DNA of 64,000 nucleotides from Sphingobacteriales bacterium (GCA_016706405.1 JADJJT010000001.1:1243501-1307500), one strand, 5' to 3'. Positions 9,823 through 20,041 are shown, numbered from the stretch's first letter. A program made the numbers and translations. The notes: a model not told the origin generated them from the sequence alone.

Positions 9823-9830
9823 CAAAGATA
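9823..9830 (-). promoter_or_regulatory. -7-like box TATCTTTG reading into the IS
   Basis: A TAnnTTTG match on the minus strand, 20 bases outside the IS right end and pointing at the transposase. It could be a pre-existing promoter captured by the insertion. No -33 element was identified. Confidence 0.3.
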
Positions 9831-10026
9831 ACTTATTTTAACTACTATTAGGACTTCCATCCTGCCAATAAGTAACAAATTACGACAAGGAAATAAATTA
9901 AAAACTAGGACGAAGCATGATATTAGTGCGTTGTAAAAAAAGATTTTACTAATTTTAGGCCGTTATTTATTGTTTTTGACTATCATTTAGTTTATATTTT
10001 TTTACAAAACCGCTCGTTTTACTAAT

Positions 10027-11805
10027 ATGTTTTGCTTCCATCGCCAGCCCTTTGTTTTGCCCACAACAACAGTTGCCAATATATATAACCTTATAATAAT
10101 TATGGCGATTATATTGGCATTATGCTTATTATCCGGATGCACATCGAACAAAAACAAAGAGGAAAATCCGGAAACTGCGGCTACCACCGCCATTCCATCC
10201 GGAGAGAAATTATTTACCTTACTACCAGCCTCGCATACAGGTGTCGAGTTTAACAATCAAAATATAGAAGATACCGAAAATAATATTTTTCTTTACGAGT
10301 ATTTCCACAACGGGTCGGGTATAGGTGCAGGCGATTTTAACAACGATGGCTTACAAGATTTGTATTTTGCCAGCAACCAAAACCCCGACAAATTATACCT
10401 TAATAAGGGCAATTTGCAATTTACCGACATAACTCAAGCTGCCGGTATTAAAGACGAAGGCTGGAGCACCGGAGTTACCGTTGTTGACCTTAATAACGAC
10501 GGATGGTTAGATATTTACGTGTGCCGGGCAGGGGCACCACATAACCACCCACCTGCCTTGCGCGTCAATTTATTTTACCTAAACACCGGAAAACCCCAAA
10601 ATGGGCAGCCTGTATTTGAAGAAAAAGCTGCCGATTATGGTATTGCCGACCCCTCGTTTAGCACGCAAGCCGTTTTTTTAGACTACGACTTAGACGGCGA
10701 CCTCGATTTGTACGTGGCCAACCATCCGGTTGAGTGGTATGAAAAAGTGAGCTACCGGTACGAGGAAAAAATAAAACGATACAACGAGTACACCTCCGCA
10801 CATTTATTCCGGAACAACGGCCCCAACCAAAAATTTACAGATGTAAGCAAAGAAGCCGGCATTTTAGCAGCCGCTTTTAACCTTAGCTGTACTATATTTG
10901 ATGTAAACGACGATAAATATCCGGATATATATGTAACAAACGACTATCTTATTCCGGATTTTTTATGGGTCAATAATAAAAAAGGAGGGTTTACCAATCA
11001 AATTGAACAATATTTTCCACATATAAGTACTTTTGCTATGGGTGCAGATATTGCCGACTACAATAACGACGGCCTTAGCGATATAGCCGTTACCGATATG
11101 ATGGCCGAAGATTTAGAGCGATGGAAAACCCACGAACCAGCCTCGAACTATGACCGACTTATGATACACAAACAATATGGTTACCATTATCAATACAAAC
11201 GCAATACCTTGCAGCTAAACAACGGCCCCGGCAAACAATTTAGCGAAATAGGCCAATTGGCTGGCATGGCTTATACCGACTGGAGTTGGGCTATTTTGTT
11301 TGCTGATTATGACCTTGACGGTTGGAAAGACCTATACATAACTAATGGCTACCGCCGCGATATAGATGACTGGGACTTTAAACAATACCTATTGCCCGAA
11401 ATGGCAAAAAAAGCCAGCGGTATGAACAAAATTGACACCATGGCTTTGCTGCAAAGTGCTCCCGAAATTAAAATTGCCAACTATGCCTATAAAAACAACG
11501 GCGACCTTAGCTTTACAAAATCAAGCGACAACTGGGGCGTTAACCAACCCTCATTTTCAAACGGCGCGGTCTATGTTGACTTAGACAATGATGGCGATTT
11601 AGAAATCATAACTTCTAATATAAATGAAAATTGCTTTATATACCGCAATAATTCGCGCGAACTTGACTTGGGCAATTATGTTACCTTTTCGCTACAACCA
11701 AACCAAGCCAATAACGGCATTTTAACTACCGTTACCGTAACAGTAAATAATATAACACAAACCCCAGTTTTTTACCCCTACCCGCGGCTACATGTCGTCG
11801 GTTGA
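10027..11805 (+). CDS. CRTAC1-like FG-GAP/VCBS repeat lipoprotein, N-terminal part (frameshifted)
   Basis: A hydrophobic segment ending in the lipobox LLSGC suggests an outer-membrane or surface lipoprotein; ATG 10027 gives a longer n-region, and ATG 10102 would start just before the hydrophobic core. Several FG-GAP/VCBS blade motifs follow, with calcium-binding signatures such as DFNNDGLQDLYF, DLNNDGWLDIYV, DYDLDGDLDLYV and DLDNDGDLEI, building a beta-propeller. The frame closes in the non-homologous tail PRLHVVG just where the ASPIC/UnbV domain should begin. That domain continues in the overlapping +1 frame at 11792. Removing one T from the T6 run at 11768-11773 joins both into a protein of about 1144 residues, the usual size of this Bacteroidota family. 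Function is unknown; related proteins are often exported and may bind ligands or other proteins. Confidence 0.85.
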   Translation: MFCFHRQPFVLPTTTVANIYNLIIIMAIILALCLLSGCTSNKNKEENPETAATTAIPSGEKLFTLLPASHTGVEFNNQNIEDTENNIFLYEYFHNGSGIGAGDFNNDGLQDLYFASNQNPDKLYLNKGNLQFTDITQAAGIKDEGWSTGVTVVDLNNDGWLDIYVCRAGAPHNHPPALRVNLFYLNTGKPQNGQPVFEEKAADYGIADPSFSTQAVFLDYDLDGDLDLYVANHPVEWYEKVSYRYEEKIKRYNEYTSAHLFRNNGPNQKFTDVSKEAGILAAAFNLSCTIFDVNDDKYPDIYVTNDYLIPDFLWVNNKKGGFTNQIEQYFPHISTFAMGADIADYNNDGLSDIAVTDMMAEDLERWKTHEPASNYDRLMIHKQYGYHYQYKRNTLQLNNGPGKQFSEIGQLAGMAYTDWSWAILFADYDLDGWKDLYITNGYRRDIDDWDFKQYLLPEMAKKASGMNKIDTMALLQSAPEIKIANYAYKNNGDLSFTKSSDNWGVNQPSFSNGAVYVDLDNDGDLEIITSNINENCFIYRNNSRELDLGNYVTFSLQPNQANNGILTTVTVTVNNITQTPVFYPYPRLHVVG

Positions 11806-13459
11806 CTGGCGTTTGTATTTTGGATTGGGCAAGGCCAGTAAAATTGACAACGTTGAAGTAGTTTGGCCCGATGGAAAAAAACAAATTTTAGCAAATGTGC
11901 CCATTAACCAGCTAACCATTTTAAAACAGGCTGAAGCGCAGAAAAGCACTTCGCCCCCCTCAAATGCCCCTTCACCCTTGTTTGAAGATATTACCGCCAG
12001 CAGCAAACTACAATTTAAACACATCGAAAATTCATTTAACGATTTTAAAGTACAGCCCTTATTGCCGCACATGCTGTCGAGCCGTGGACCTGCATTGGCG
12101 GCGGACGATGTAAATAATGACGGCCTCGACGATGTGTATATTGGCGGCGCAAATGAACAAATAGGGGTTTTATTTATACAAAAGCCGGATGGCACCTTTG
12201 CCAAAAGTTCTAGCAAAGCCTTTGCCAATGATACCAAATACGAAGACCAAGATGCTTTGTTTTTTGATGCCGATGGCGATAAAGACCTCGACCTTTACGT
12301 AGTAACCGGAAGCAGTGAAATTGCCGAGGTTAGCCCACGCCATACCGACAGACTTTACACCAACGACGGCAAGGGCAATTTTACTTTTAGTACCAACTCG
12401 TTGCCACCTATGGACACCCCAAAAAGTTGCGCCAAAGCTGCCGATTATGACATGGACGGCGATTTAGACTTGTTTGTAGCTGGCTTGTGTATTCCCGGAA
12501 AATACCCGCTTGCGCCACAAAACTATCTACTTAAAAACAACGGAAAGGGCCAATTTAGCGATGTTATCAAAGATGTACTGCCCGATTTACAGTTCGTTGG
12601 CATGATACGCGACTTGGTTTGGACAGACTTTAACAGCGACAAAACCCCCGATCTTTTTTTAGTAGGCGAATGGATGAACTTAACTTTATACATGAACCAG
12701 GGCAACGGTAAATATGCTAGTATAGCCGCCAAACCAGGTTGGTGGAACAGTATTGAACAAGGCGATTTTGACGGAGATGGCGACCTCGATTTTATAGTCG
12801 GTAATTCGGGCACAAATAACCGCTTTAAATCTAACAATCAACAACCACTACAAATGTATATTAACGATTTTGACGACTCGGGAACTATTGATCCTTTGCT
12901 TACTTTGTATTTGGGCGAAAACAGCTACCCTTTCCACTCGCGCGATGAATATATAGACCAAATGCCCTCGCTTAAAGGCAAGTTTTTACGCTATCGCGAT
13001 TTTGCCACTAAACGGCTCGAAGATATTTTTAAACCCGAACAACTACAAAAAGCAATGGTATTACAAGCCACCACCCTGCAAAGCGCTTATATTGAAAACA
13101 AAGGCAACGGGCAAATTGGGGTAAGGCCACTTGAAAATGCCTTACAAATGGCACCACTAAACGATATGGTTGTTTCTGATTTTAATGCCGACGGTGTTTT
13201 GGATATAGTTGCCGTAGGCAATTCGTTTGCACCCGATGCCGAAATTGGCCAGTACGATGCCGCTATTGGCTGGTATTTACAAGGCGATGGCACGGGCAAT
13301 TTTGCCAATATTGCCAGCCGAAACTCAGGGTTTTATGCACCCGGCGACTGCCGTAAAATAGTGGCAGTTCGCACCCCAAATAAGGGCATATCTTTAGTAA
13401 TTGCACGCAATAACGACAAGGCACAAGTAGTAAAGGTAAAAGCTCAAAGAGTACAATAA
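11792..13459 (+). CDS. CRTAC1-like ASPIC/UnbV + FG-GAP protein, C-terminal part (frameshifted)
   Basis: This is the continuation of the gene at 10027 in another frame. Read upstream of its first Met, the frame gives TPTRGYMSS, the typical start of the ASPIC/UnbV motif, followed by RLYFGLGKA and VVWPDGKKQ, which are diagnostic of that domain. A second FG-GAP/VCBS propeller follows with DVNNDGLDDVYI, DADGDKDLDLYV, DYDMDGDLDLFV, DFDGDGDLDFIV and DFNADGVLDIV. The fragment has no signal peptide, so as written it could not be exported alone. Most likely it is one gene broken by a true frameshift mutation or an assembly error. No gene follows closely. Confidence 0.85.
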   Translation: MSSVDWRLYFGLGKASKIDNVEVVWPDGKKQILANVPINQLTILKQAEAQKSTSPPSNAPSPLFEDITASSKLQFKHIENSFNDFKVQPLLPHMLSSRGPALAADDVNNDGLDDVYIGGANEQIGVLFIQKPDGTFAKSSSKAFANDTKYEDQDALFFDADGDKDLDLYVVTGSSEIAEVSPRHTDRLYTNDGKGNFTFSTNSLPPMDTPKSCAKAADYDMDGDLDLFVAGLCIPGKYPLAPQNYLLKNNGKGQFSDVIKDVLPDLQFVGMIRDLVWTDFNSDKTPDLFLVGEWMNLTLYMNQGNGKYASIAAKPGWWNSIEQGDFDGDGDLDFIVGNSGTNNRFKSNNQQPLQMYINDFDDSGTIDPLLTLYLGENSYPFHSRDEYIDQMPSLKGKFLRYRDFATKRLEDIFKPEQLQKAMVLQATTLQSAYIENKGNGQIGVRPLENALQMAPLNDMVVSDFNADGVLDIVAVGNSFAPDAEIGQYDAAIGWYLQGDGTGNFANIASRNSGFYAPGDCRKIVAVRTPNKGISLVIARNNDKAQVVKVKAQRVQ

Positions 13460-13584
13460 AAAATGTGAGTTATATAATGTTTTATCAATGATATTTAACA
13501 ACAATAATGTTTAATTGTATTTTTGGCAACTAAATATTGAGGATTATACATAGCAATAATTGTAACCATGGGTAATTTCAACCG

Positions 13585-13695
13585 GTAAGAACCCGAAGGG
13601 TTCAAATGTTCTTTTTTCGATTTCAATGCGACCCTATTGGGGTCGAACCTTTTGTTTATTTGGTTTCTCTATAAACGTAAAATCCCTTCGGACTT
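13585..13695. repeat. Intergenic repeat-like element with two GC hairpins
   Basis: Two hairpins stand out in AT-rich sequence: GAACCC-GAA-GGGTTC (13589-13603) and CGACCC-TATTG-GGGTCG (13629-13645). They are followed by a TTTCTCTATAAACG segment and CCCTTCGG. The layout resembles short dispersed intergenic repeats common in Bacteroidota genomes. Only one copy is in the window, so its repeat status is inferred. Confidence 0.45.
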
Positions 13696-13924
13696 GATTA
13701 GATTTGTTCAAAAATAGTGGTCAAGGTTTTCAAACCCAAAAGTGCGAACCGACTGACAGTAATGTTGTGTAAATCAATTTTATTCTTGAACAAGACCAAT
13801 GAAAACAAAACAATATAACCATACATCCGGAAGCAAAAAACAAGAACTGCTGGCAATAGCAATCATGGGCATAAACCCATATCAATATAGCTGTGTCGCT
13901 CAAAAAAACATCAAAATTTTGCCG

Positions 13925-13932
13925 TACCTTTG
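13925..13932 (+). promoter_or_regulatory. gltX promoter -7 box TACCTTTG
   Basis: A TAnnTTTG match in the context GCCGTACCTTTGC, 93 bases before the gltX ATG. The same nonamer TACCTTTGC precedes asnS and ridA in this window. Confidence 0.5.
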
Positions 13933-14025
13933 CTACTCGTTTTTTTTGTTTTTAATTTTAGGTAATTCGCAATACAATTTAATTTAGTTGCGCTTTTTAC
14001 TTGTTTACCTGCCCTTATTACTTGT

Positions 14026-15567
14026 ATGCAGCAGCAAAGAGGTGTTCGCACGCGCTACGCGCCCAGTCCAACTGGTTTTCAGCATATTGGAGGCATTCGC
14101 ACAGCCTTGTATTGTTATTTGTTTACCCGCAAAATGGGTGGGCAATTTATTTTACGTATTGAAGATACTGACCAAAGCCGCACCGTGCCCGGCGTAGAAG
14201 ACTATATTGTTGAAGCCCTAAACTGGTGCCAAATTACTTGCGACGAAGGCGTACATTTGCCCGGAGGCCCCTGCGAACCTTACCGCCAAAGCGAACGTAA
14301 AGCCATATATGCCCAATATGCCCAACAACTAATTAATACTGGCCACGCTTACTACGCCTTCGATACCGAAGCCGACCTCGATGAGATGCGACAACGTTTG
14401 GCCAATGCCAAGGCCGACCAGCAGCACTATACGCGCGAAACCATGACTAACTCGCTAACGCTACCCCCCCATGAAGTAGCCCAGCGCCTGGCCAATAACC
14501 AACCTTTTGTAATACGGCTTAAAGTACCAAAAAACACGCAGGTATTGGTAAACGACTTGGTACGGGGTGAGGTTGTTGTACACAGCAGCGAAATTGACGA
14601 TGCCATTCTACTAAAATCGGATGGAATGCCCACTTACCACTTAGCTAATGTAGTGGACGACTACCTAATGGGCATCACGCACGTGATTAGAGGCGAAGAA
14701 TGGCTGCCCAGCACGCCTAAACACGTTTTATTGTACGAGGCTTTTGGCTGGAAAGATAAAATGCCCCAATTTGCCCATTTACCCCTACTACTTAAACCCG
14801 ACGGAAACGGTAAACTAAGTAAACGAGACGGCGACAGGTTAGGATTTCCGGTATTTCCGTTGGCATGGCAACACCCACTAACCCCCGACAGCTCGACAGG
14901 CTACCGCGAAATGGGATTTTTTCCGGAGGCATTTGTAAACATGTTGGCCTTTTTAGGCTGGAATCCCGGCACCGAACAAGAAATTTTTTCTATGGACGAG
15001 TTAGTTGCCGCTTTTTCGTTAGAAAACGTCAGCAAATCAGGGGCTAAATTTAGTTTCGATAAAGCTAAATGGTTTAACGAGCAGTATTTACGCGCCAAAA
15101 ATCCGGATGAATTAGCCGCCTTTGCCGCACCATTCGCTCCCGAGAAATTTAAGACTGTAAATACCGACTACCTTACGTCGGCTTTTGCACTAATGAAAGA
15201 ACGGCTAACCTTTGCCCCTCAAATTTTTACCGAGGCCGCCTATTTATTTGAACCGCCCCAAAATTATGATATGGCAACGGTTGCAAAAAAGTGGAAACCC
15301 GAATTAAGCCCTGCTTTTGCCCAATTGATTGCCGAGTTTGCCAATATTGAAAATACCGGATTTACTGCCTCGAACCTCGAACAAACCACTAAAAGCCTAA
15401 TGGCTGCCCAAAGCCTTAAACCCGGCGACCTATTACCTTTGTTGCGCATAGCCCTTACCGGCACCACCGCAGGCCCCGCCGTTTTTGATACTGCTGCCCT
15501 GCTTGGTCAAACCGAAACTACCAGCCGGCTTATAACCGGCTTAGCTTTGTTTGAAAACAGTAAATAA
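14026..15567 (+). CDS. gltX: Glutamyl-tRNA synthetase
   Basis: 513 residues, normal for bacterial GluRS. It charges tRNA-Glu with glutamate in the cytoplasm. The class I signature RYAPSPTGFQHIGG (HIGH-type, here HIGG) is at residues about 10-23. RIEDTDQSR follows, with the KLSKRDGDR (KMSKS-type) loop at about 263-271 and a C-terminal anticodon-binding helical region. Both catalytic motifs are intact. ATG 14026 is chosen because RTRYAPSPTG starts at the usual distance from it. The gene appears monocistronic; the next gene is convergent 41 bases away. Confidence 0.97.
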   Translation: MQQQRGVRTRYAPSPTGFQHIGGIRTALYCYLFTRKMGGQFILRIEDTDQSRTVPGVEDYIVEALNWCQITCDEGVHLPGGPCEPYRQSERKAIYAQYAQQLINTGHAYYAFDTEADLDEMRQRLANAKADQQHYTRETMTNSLTLPPHEVAQRLANNQPFVIRLKVPKNTQVLVNDLVRGEVVVHSSEIDDAILLKSDGMPTYHLANVVDDYLMGITHVIRGEEWLPSTPKHVLLYEAFGWKDKMPQFAHLPLLLKPDGNGKLSKRDGDRLGFPVFPLAWQHPLTPDSSTGYREMGFFPEAFVNMLAFLGWNPGTEQEIFSMDELVAAFSLENVSKSGAKFSFDKAKWFNEQYLRAKNPDELAAFAAPFAPEKFKTVNTDYLTSAFALMKERLTFAPQIFTEAAYLFEPPQNYDMATVAKKWKPELSPAFAQLIAEFANIENTGFTASNLEQTTKSLMAAQSLKPGDLLPLLRIALTGTTAGPAVFDTAALLGQTETTSRLITGLALFENSK

Positions 15568-15608
15568 CTATAACCAGTTAGTATAAAAACCTTTTGTTGT
15601 ATTTATAG

Positions 15609-16553
15609 CTATTGCATTGCGCTAATAAAGTGGCAATGGCTAATTGCAACTTCTTCGAGCGGCCTTATTGTAAATTTGTCTGCAAGTTTAATGGATGTAA
15701 GCTCGTTTAAATTTCCTTGTCTGAACGTTTCTTCTGAAATAGGAATATTCAAATCAGCATATATTTTTTTGTAGTCGTAAATTCTCATCCTACTTTGTGG
15801 TTGAATAGAGTTGTCAATCCATTTCCATTGATTGTCTGAAAACTGAAGAAAATTATAAATAGTAATAGACTTGTCAAAGTGGGCAAAATGGTCAGACATA
15901 TCAATAAAATGCGACATTACCCCCGATTGTTTTTTAACTATTCTTTTGAACTCTTTTAGAATTGGAATTAATATATCCGGATAAATATGCTCAAATGTAT
16001 TGTTTGAATTAATCAGGTCAACAGAGTTGTTGGCCAAGGAAAGATTTCTGGCATCTTCAATAAGATAAGCAATATTTAGTTGTTGTAGTACTTCATCTAA
16101 CGTAAAACTGTCATAATTCAAAAGCAGATTAGTAAGCAGTTCAAATCTATTTGGCAAAAAGTCAATATAATTTTTTAGTTGCCCTGCTTTATGGCAGGCA
16201 ATAAACTTTTCTAAGGTAGTTTGTATTCTTTCCTTTGAAGTTAAAAATGAAATATCAACCGAATAAATTTTTTCGGCACCTATCAAAAATAAGCTTATTG
16301 GCACAATCGGATACCATCCTGTTCCAACCTCTAAGCAAACCTTAGGAGTTGGGTTATTTGCAGCATAGTTTTGAAAACCTTTGATGTGGGCCTTAGCGTG
16401 TCCAAGCCTGTCATAAAAATACGCTGTTGATAGGTTTACGCCCTTTGTAACATACTTCTGAAAAAAATAATTTATATGATGAGTTAACGGCAAATAAGAG
16501 ATAGTCTTTTGAACAATGGCCTTTAGTTTCCATTTTTTCATTTTAAAGCACAA
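15609..16553 (-). CDS. Class I SAM-dependent methyltransferase-like protein
   Basis: 314 residues. The glycine-rich motif I of class I methyltransferases appears as CLEVGTGWYPIVP (about residues 93-105), followed by an acidic strand end (IYSVDIS). A later segment, NSVDLINSNNTFEHI, resembles the motif IV/post-motif region of Methyltransf_11-type enzymes. The substrate is unknown; in Bacteroidota such genes often modify sugars or lipids in surface-glycan loci, but no such locus adjoins. The N-terminal ~70 residues are Lys-rich and not part of the core fold. Met5 (16541) is an equally plausible start. Base composition is more AT-rich than gltX and the gene may be acquired. It faces gltX convergently. 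Confidence 0.75.
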   Translation of the reverse strand: MCFKMKKWKLKAIVQKTISYLPLTHHINYFFQKYVTKGVNLSTAYFYDRLGHAKAHIKGFQNYAANNPTPKVCLEVGTGWYPIVPISLFLIGAEKIYSVDISFLTSKERIQTTLEKFIACHKAGQLKNYIDFLPNRFELLTNLLLNYDSFTLDEVLQQLNIAYLIEDARNLSLANNSVDLINSNNTFEHIYPDILIPILKEFKRIVKKQSGVMSHFIDMSDHFAHFDKSITIYNFLQFSDNQWKWIDNSIQPQSRMRIYDYKKIYADLNIPISEETFRQGNLNELTSIKLADKFTIRPLEEVAISHCHFISAMQ

Positions 16554-16608
16554 AACACGTTTAAAGCAGTTTAATTATTAATATTTTCAAGTATAGCCGT
16601 GTATTTTA

Positions 16609-19233
16609 TTACATGCTACGCCTGTACTGGCCGCCAACCTGATACAATGCATTGGTAATTTGCCCCAACGAGCAATATTTTACTGTTTCCATTAGCGCTT
16701 CGAACATATTGCCATTTTGAACGGCTACTTGTTGCAAATATTGCAGTTGTTTGGCACACTCCTCCGGATAATGTTGATGCAATTGTTTTAGTGTGTTAAT
16801 TTGGGCTTCTTTTTCTTCAGACGAAGAGCGTATCACTTCTTCCGGAATTACCGTTGGCGACCCGTCTGAAGATAAAAATGTATTCACGCCAATAATAGGC
16901 AATTCGCCGGTATGTTTTTGAGTTTCGTAATACAAACTTTCTTCTTGTATTTTGCCGCGCTGATACATGGTTTCCATCGCTCCAAGCACGCCGCCGCGTT
17001 CGGTAATACGGTCAAATTCGGCTAAAATGGCCTCTTCAACCAAATCGGTGAGTTCGTCTATTATAAACGAGCCTTGCAATGGGTTTTGATTTTTTGCCAA
17101 TCCCAACTCGTGATTAATAATTAACTGAATTGCCATAGCACGGCGAACACTTTCTTCGGTTGGTGTGGTTATGGCTTCGTCGTAGGCGTTGGTATGCAAC
17201 GAGTTGCAGTTATCGTAAATGGCGTACAATGCTTGCAAAGTGGTGCGAATATCGTTAAACGAAATTTCTTGGGCGTGCAAACTTCTTCCGGATGTTTGGA
17301 TATGGTATTTCAACATTTGACTGCGCTCGTTAGCCTGGTATAAATGGCGCATGGCTTTAGCCCATATCCGGCGGGCTACCCGGCCAATAACAGCATACTC
17401 GGCATCAATGCCGTTGCTAAAAAAGAACGACAAATTGGGGGCAAAATCGTCAATATTCATGCCGCGCGAGCGGTAATATTCTACAAAAGTAAAGCCATTT
17501 GCCAAAGTAAAAGCCATTTGAGATATGGGGTTTGCCCCTGCCTCGGCAATATGGTATCCGGAGATGGAAACCGAGTAAAAATTTCGGACACTATTTGTAA
17601 TAAAATATTGTTGCATGTCGCCCATAAGTCGCAACGAAAACTCGGTACTAAAAATACAGGTATTCTGGGCCTGGTCTTCTTTTAAAATATCGGCTTGTAC
17701 GGTACCCCGAACTTGCTTTAAGGTAGCGGCTTTAATTTGAGCGTATATGTTTGCTGGCAGTACTTTGTCGCCCGATAAGCCCAACAGTGCCAATCCTAAG
17801 CCATTATTGCCATCGGGCAGGGCGGCGGCATTGTATTGGGGTTGTTTGTGGCCTTTTTGCGCAAAAATTTCGTTTATTTTTTGTTTAACTTGCTCGGTTA
17901 AGCCATTTTGGGCAATATAAAGTTCGCATTGCTGGTCAATGGCGGCATTTAAAAAGAAAGCGGCAACTGTGGCGGCAGGTCCGTTAATAGTCATTGATAC
18001 CGAGGTATTGGCGGCGCAAAGGTCAAATCCGGAATATAGTTTTTTGGCATCATCTAAACAGCAAACACTAACGCCGCTATTGCCAATTTTTCCGTAAATA
18101 TCGGGGCGGTAGTCGGGGTCTTCGCCATAAAGGGTTACACTGTCAAAAGCGGTAGAGAGGCGGGTGGCGGGCAGCCCTTTTGATACATAATGAAAGCGTT
18201 TATTGGTGCGTTCGGGGTTGCCCTCGCCGGCAAACATGCGCGTTGGGTCTTCGTTTTCGCGTTTAAATGGAAAAACCCCCGCCGTAAACGGAAATTGTCC
18301 TGGCACATTTTCTTGTAAATTCCAGCGCAAAATATCGCCCCAATCGGTATAACGAGGCAGGCTTATTTTGGGAATTTTATTGCCCGACAAGGAGGTGTGG
18401 TAAGTTTTTACCCGAATTTCTTTATCGCGCACTTTATAGGCATACTCGTCGGCTTTGTAGGCAGCTACAGTTTTAGACCATGCCTCAAGGATGTCTAAAT
18501 TTTTTGGGTCGAGTTGTTTTTTTAGTTCGTTATATAATTTTTGTAGTGTTGTTAGCTCTTCGTTGTTTTGGGCAGTAGTTGGCAATAAATTTATCACCTG
18601 TTTTACGGCCCAAAATTTACTTGCAGCATTGCTTTGTTCGTTTACCCAACGGTCGTAGCGGCGGTTATTTTCGGTAATTTCGCTTAGGTAACGGGTGCGG
18701 GCGGGTGGTATGATGTAAATTTTTTCGCTGTCGCCTTCGGGAAGTTGCAGATTAGTTTGTAAATTGGCATTGGCTTTTTCGTTCAATATCCGGATAAGAC
18801 GTTTATAGAGGCGATTAGTGCCCGGATCGTTAAATTGTGAGGCAATAGTACCTAAAACGGGTAATTCATGTTCGGGGGCATCCCACAAATTGCGGTTGCG
18901 TTTGTATTGTTTACGCACATCGCGCAGGGCATCGGCAGCGCCGCGTTTGTCAAATTTATTGATGGCAATAAGGTCGGCAAAATCGAGCATATCAATTTTC
19001 TCGAGTTGGGTGGCAGCTCCATATTCGGGGGTCATTACGTAAAGTGCTGCATCGCTAAAATCAACAATTTCAGTATCGCTTTGGCCTATCCCACTTGTTT
19101 CGAGCATGATAAGGTCGAAACCCGCAGCCTTTAAAATAGCTAAAACGCTTGGGATATGTTTTGACAATGCTAAATTTGATTGCCGGGTAGCCAAAGACCG
19201 CATGTAAACGCGCGGGTGGTTAATCGCATTCAT
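16609..19233 (-). CDS. icmF: Fused isobutyryl-CoA mutase IcmF, GTPase remainder and mutase domain (frameshifted)
   Basis: 874 residues forming the second part of an IcmF-type protein: the rest of the MeaI-like G-protein chaperone ([23 protein letters not shown]), a linker and the large B12-dependent mutase barrel. The substrate-site segment reads AGVFPFKRE, with Phe where methylmalonyl-CoA mutase has Tyr (TMYAF-type); this supports isobutyryl-/n-butyryl-CoA isomerisation over methylmalonyl-Co[21 protein letters not shown] and [17 protein letters not shown] are further family motifs. The apparent start is an artefact of a one-base deletion: one extra A in the A4 run (19266-19269 on the plus strand) restores [15 protein letters not shown] and joins it to the upstream frame as a protein of about 1127 residues, the usual IcmF length. 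Confidence 0.9.
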   Translation of the reverse strand: MNAINHPRVYMRSLATRQSNLALSKHIPSVLAILKAAGFDLIMLETSGIGQSDTEIVDFSDAALYVMTPEYGAATQLEKIDMLDFADLIAINKFDKRGAADALRDVRKQYKRNRNLWDAPEHELPVLGTIASQFNDPGTNRLYKRLIRILNEKANANLQTNLQLPEGDSEKIYIIPPARTRYLSEITENNRRYDRWVNEQSNAASKFWAVKQVINLLPTTAQNNEELTTLQKLYNELKKQLDPKNLDILEAWSKTVAAYKADEYAYKVRDKEIRVKTYHTSLSGNKIPKISLPRYTDWGDILRWNLQENVPGQFPFTAGVFPFKRENEDPTRMFAGEGNPERTNKRFHYVSKGLPATRLSTAFDSVTLYGEDPDYRPDIYGKIGNSGVSVCCLDDAKKLYSGFDLCAANTSVSMTINGPAATVAAFFLNAAIDQQCELYIAQNGLTEQVKQKINEIFAQKGHKQPQYNAAALPDGNNGLGLALLGLSGDKVLPANIYAQIKAATLKQVRGTVQADILKEDQAQNTCIFSTEFSLRLMGDMQQYFITNSVRNFYSVSISGYHIAEAGANPISQMAFTLANGFTFVEYYRSRGMNIDDFAPNLSFFFSNGIDAEYAVIGRVARRIWAKAMRHLYQANERSQMLKYHIQTSGRSLHAQEISFNDIRTTLQALYAIYDNCNSLHTNAYDEAITTPTEESVRRAMAIQLIINHELGLAKNQNPLQGSFIIDELTDLVEEAILAEFDRITERGGVLGAMETMYQRGKIQEESLYYETQKHTGELPIIGVNTFLSSDGSPTVIPEEVIRSSSEEKEAQINTLKQLHQHYPEECAKQLQYLQQVAVQNGNMFEALMETVKYCSLGQITNALYQVGGQYRRSM

Positions 19234-19991
19234 CCGGATACGGTCGCCGAGTAAAGCACCTCCGGTTTTGCGTTTTGAGGGTCAACGGAAACAATGGCCA
19301 AGTTTTTATCCGGAAAATCAAGTAAAAAGCGGCGCACTAACTCATCGGTTAAAGATGATTTGCCGGCGCCACCTGTACCTGTTATGCCTAAAATGGGGCA
19401 GTTATGTGTGTTTTGTTGACTTTTGGAATTTATAAATGGCAATATAGTTTGGGCTGTTTCAGGGTAATTTTCAACTGCCGTAATAAGGCGGGCAATGGCA
19501 TTATGGTCGGTTACAGATAGGTGTTGCAACTCGCCATTTAGGGGTTGCCCTAGGGGATAATCAGATTTTTGCAGTAAGTCGTTAATCATGCCTTGTAAGC
19601 CCATAGCCCGTCCGTCGTCTGGGCTGTAAATGCGGGCAATGCCATGTTGGTGTAACTCTTCAATTTCGGTGGGCAAGATAGTGCCGCCGCCACCGCCAAA
19701 AATTTTTATATGCCCTGCGCCTCGCTGCTCAAGCAAGTCGTACATGTATTTAAGATACTCGTTGTGGCCGCCCTGGTACGAGGTAATGGCAATAGCCTGC
19801 ACATCTTCTTGAATGGCACAGTTTACAATTTCGTTTACCGAGCGGTTGTGGCCTAAATGTATTACCTCGGCACCCGATTGCTGCATAATGCGGCGCATGA
19901 TATTTATGGCGGCATCGTGGCCGTCGAATAGCGAGGCGGCGGTTACTAAACGTATTTTGTGCTGGGGTTGGTAGGTGGTGGGGGTAAGCAT
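19230..19991 (-). CDS. icmF: Fused isobutyryl-CoA mutase IcmF, B12-binding and GTPase N-terminus (frameshifted)
   Basis: 253 residues. Residues about 10-140 are a cobalamin-binding domain with the cobalt-ligand motif [19 protein letters not shown] and the usual alternating beta/alpha layout. A P-loop [16 protein letters not shown] (about residues 203-218) opens the MeaI-like GTPase that protects and loads the mutase. The frame then leaves homology after [10 protein letters not shown] and stops a few codons later, overlapping the next fragment by 4 bases. Known IcmF proteins continue with [14 protein letters not shown], which is encoded in the other frame, so this is one broken gene. Unless the indel is an assembly error, no full-length mutase would be made. 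Confidence 0.9.
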   Translation of the reverse strand: MLTPTTYQPQHKIRLVTAASLFDGHDAAINIMRRIMQQSGAEVIHLGHNRSVNEIVNCAIQEDVQAIAITSYQGGHNEYLKYMYDLLEQRGAGHIKIFGGGGGTILPTEIEELHQHGIARIYSPDDGRAMGLQGMINDLLQKSDYPLGQPLNGELQHLSVTDHNAIARLITAVENYPETAQTILPFINSKSQQNTHNCPILGITGTGGAGKSSLTDELVRRFLLDFPDKNLAIVSVDPQNAKPEVLYSATVSG

Positions 19992-20041
19992 ATTATTTGT
20001 TTATGCTGTTTTTGCGTTTATATTTTTTTTAAAGCTGTTGA

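Larger units (their letters stand above)
13460..14025. other. Intergenic region between CRTAC1-like gene and gltX
   Basis: It holds a hairpin-bearing repeat-like element (13585-13695) and the gltX -7 box. A 62-codon frame at 13799-13987 has no recognisable features and contains the gltX promoter, so it is not called. Confidence 0.6.

Noticed and set aside
13799..13987. 62-codon plus-strand frame before gltX
   Set aside because: No recognisable sequence; it spans the gltX promoter box, so it is unlikely to be translated.
19230..19233. Four-base overlap as evidence for a genuine two-subunit mutase operon
   Set aside because: The upstream frame ends in non-homologous residues and the missing conserved residues are encoded in the other frame, so a single-base indel explains it better.
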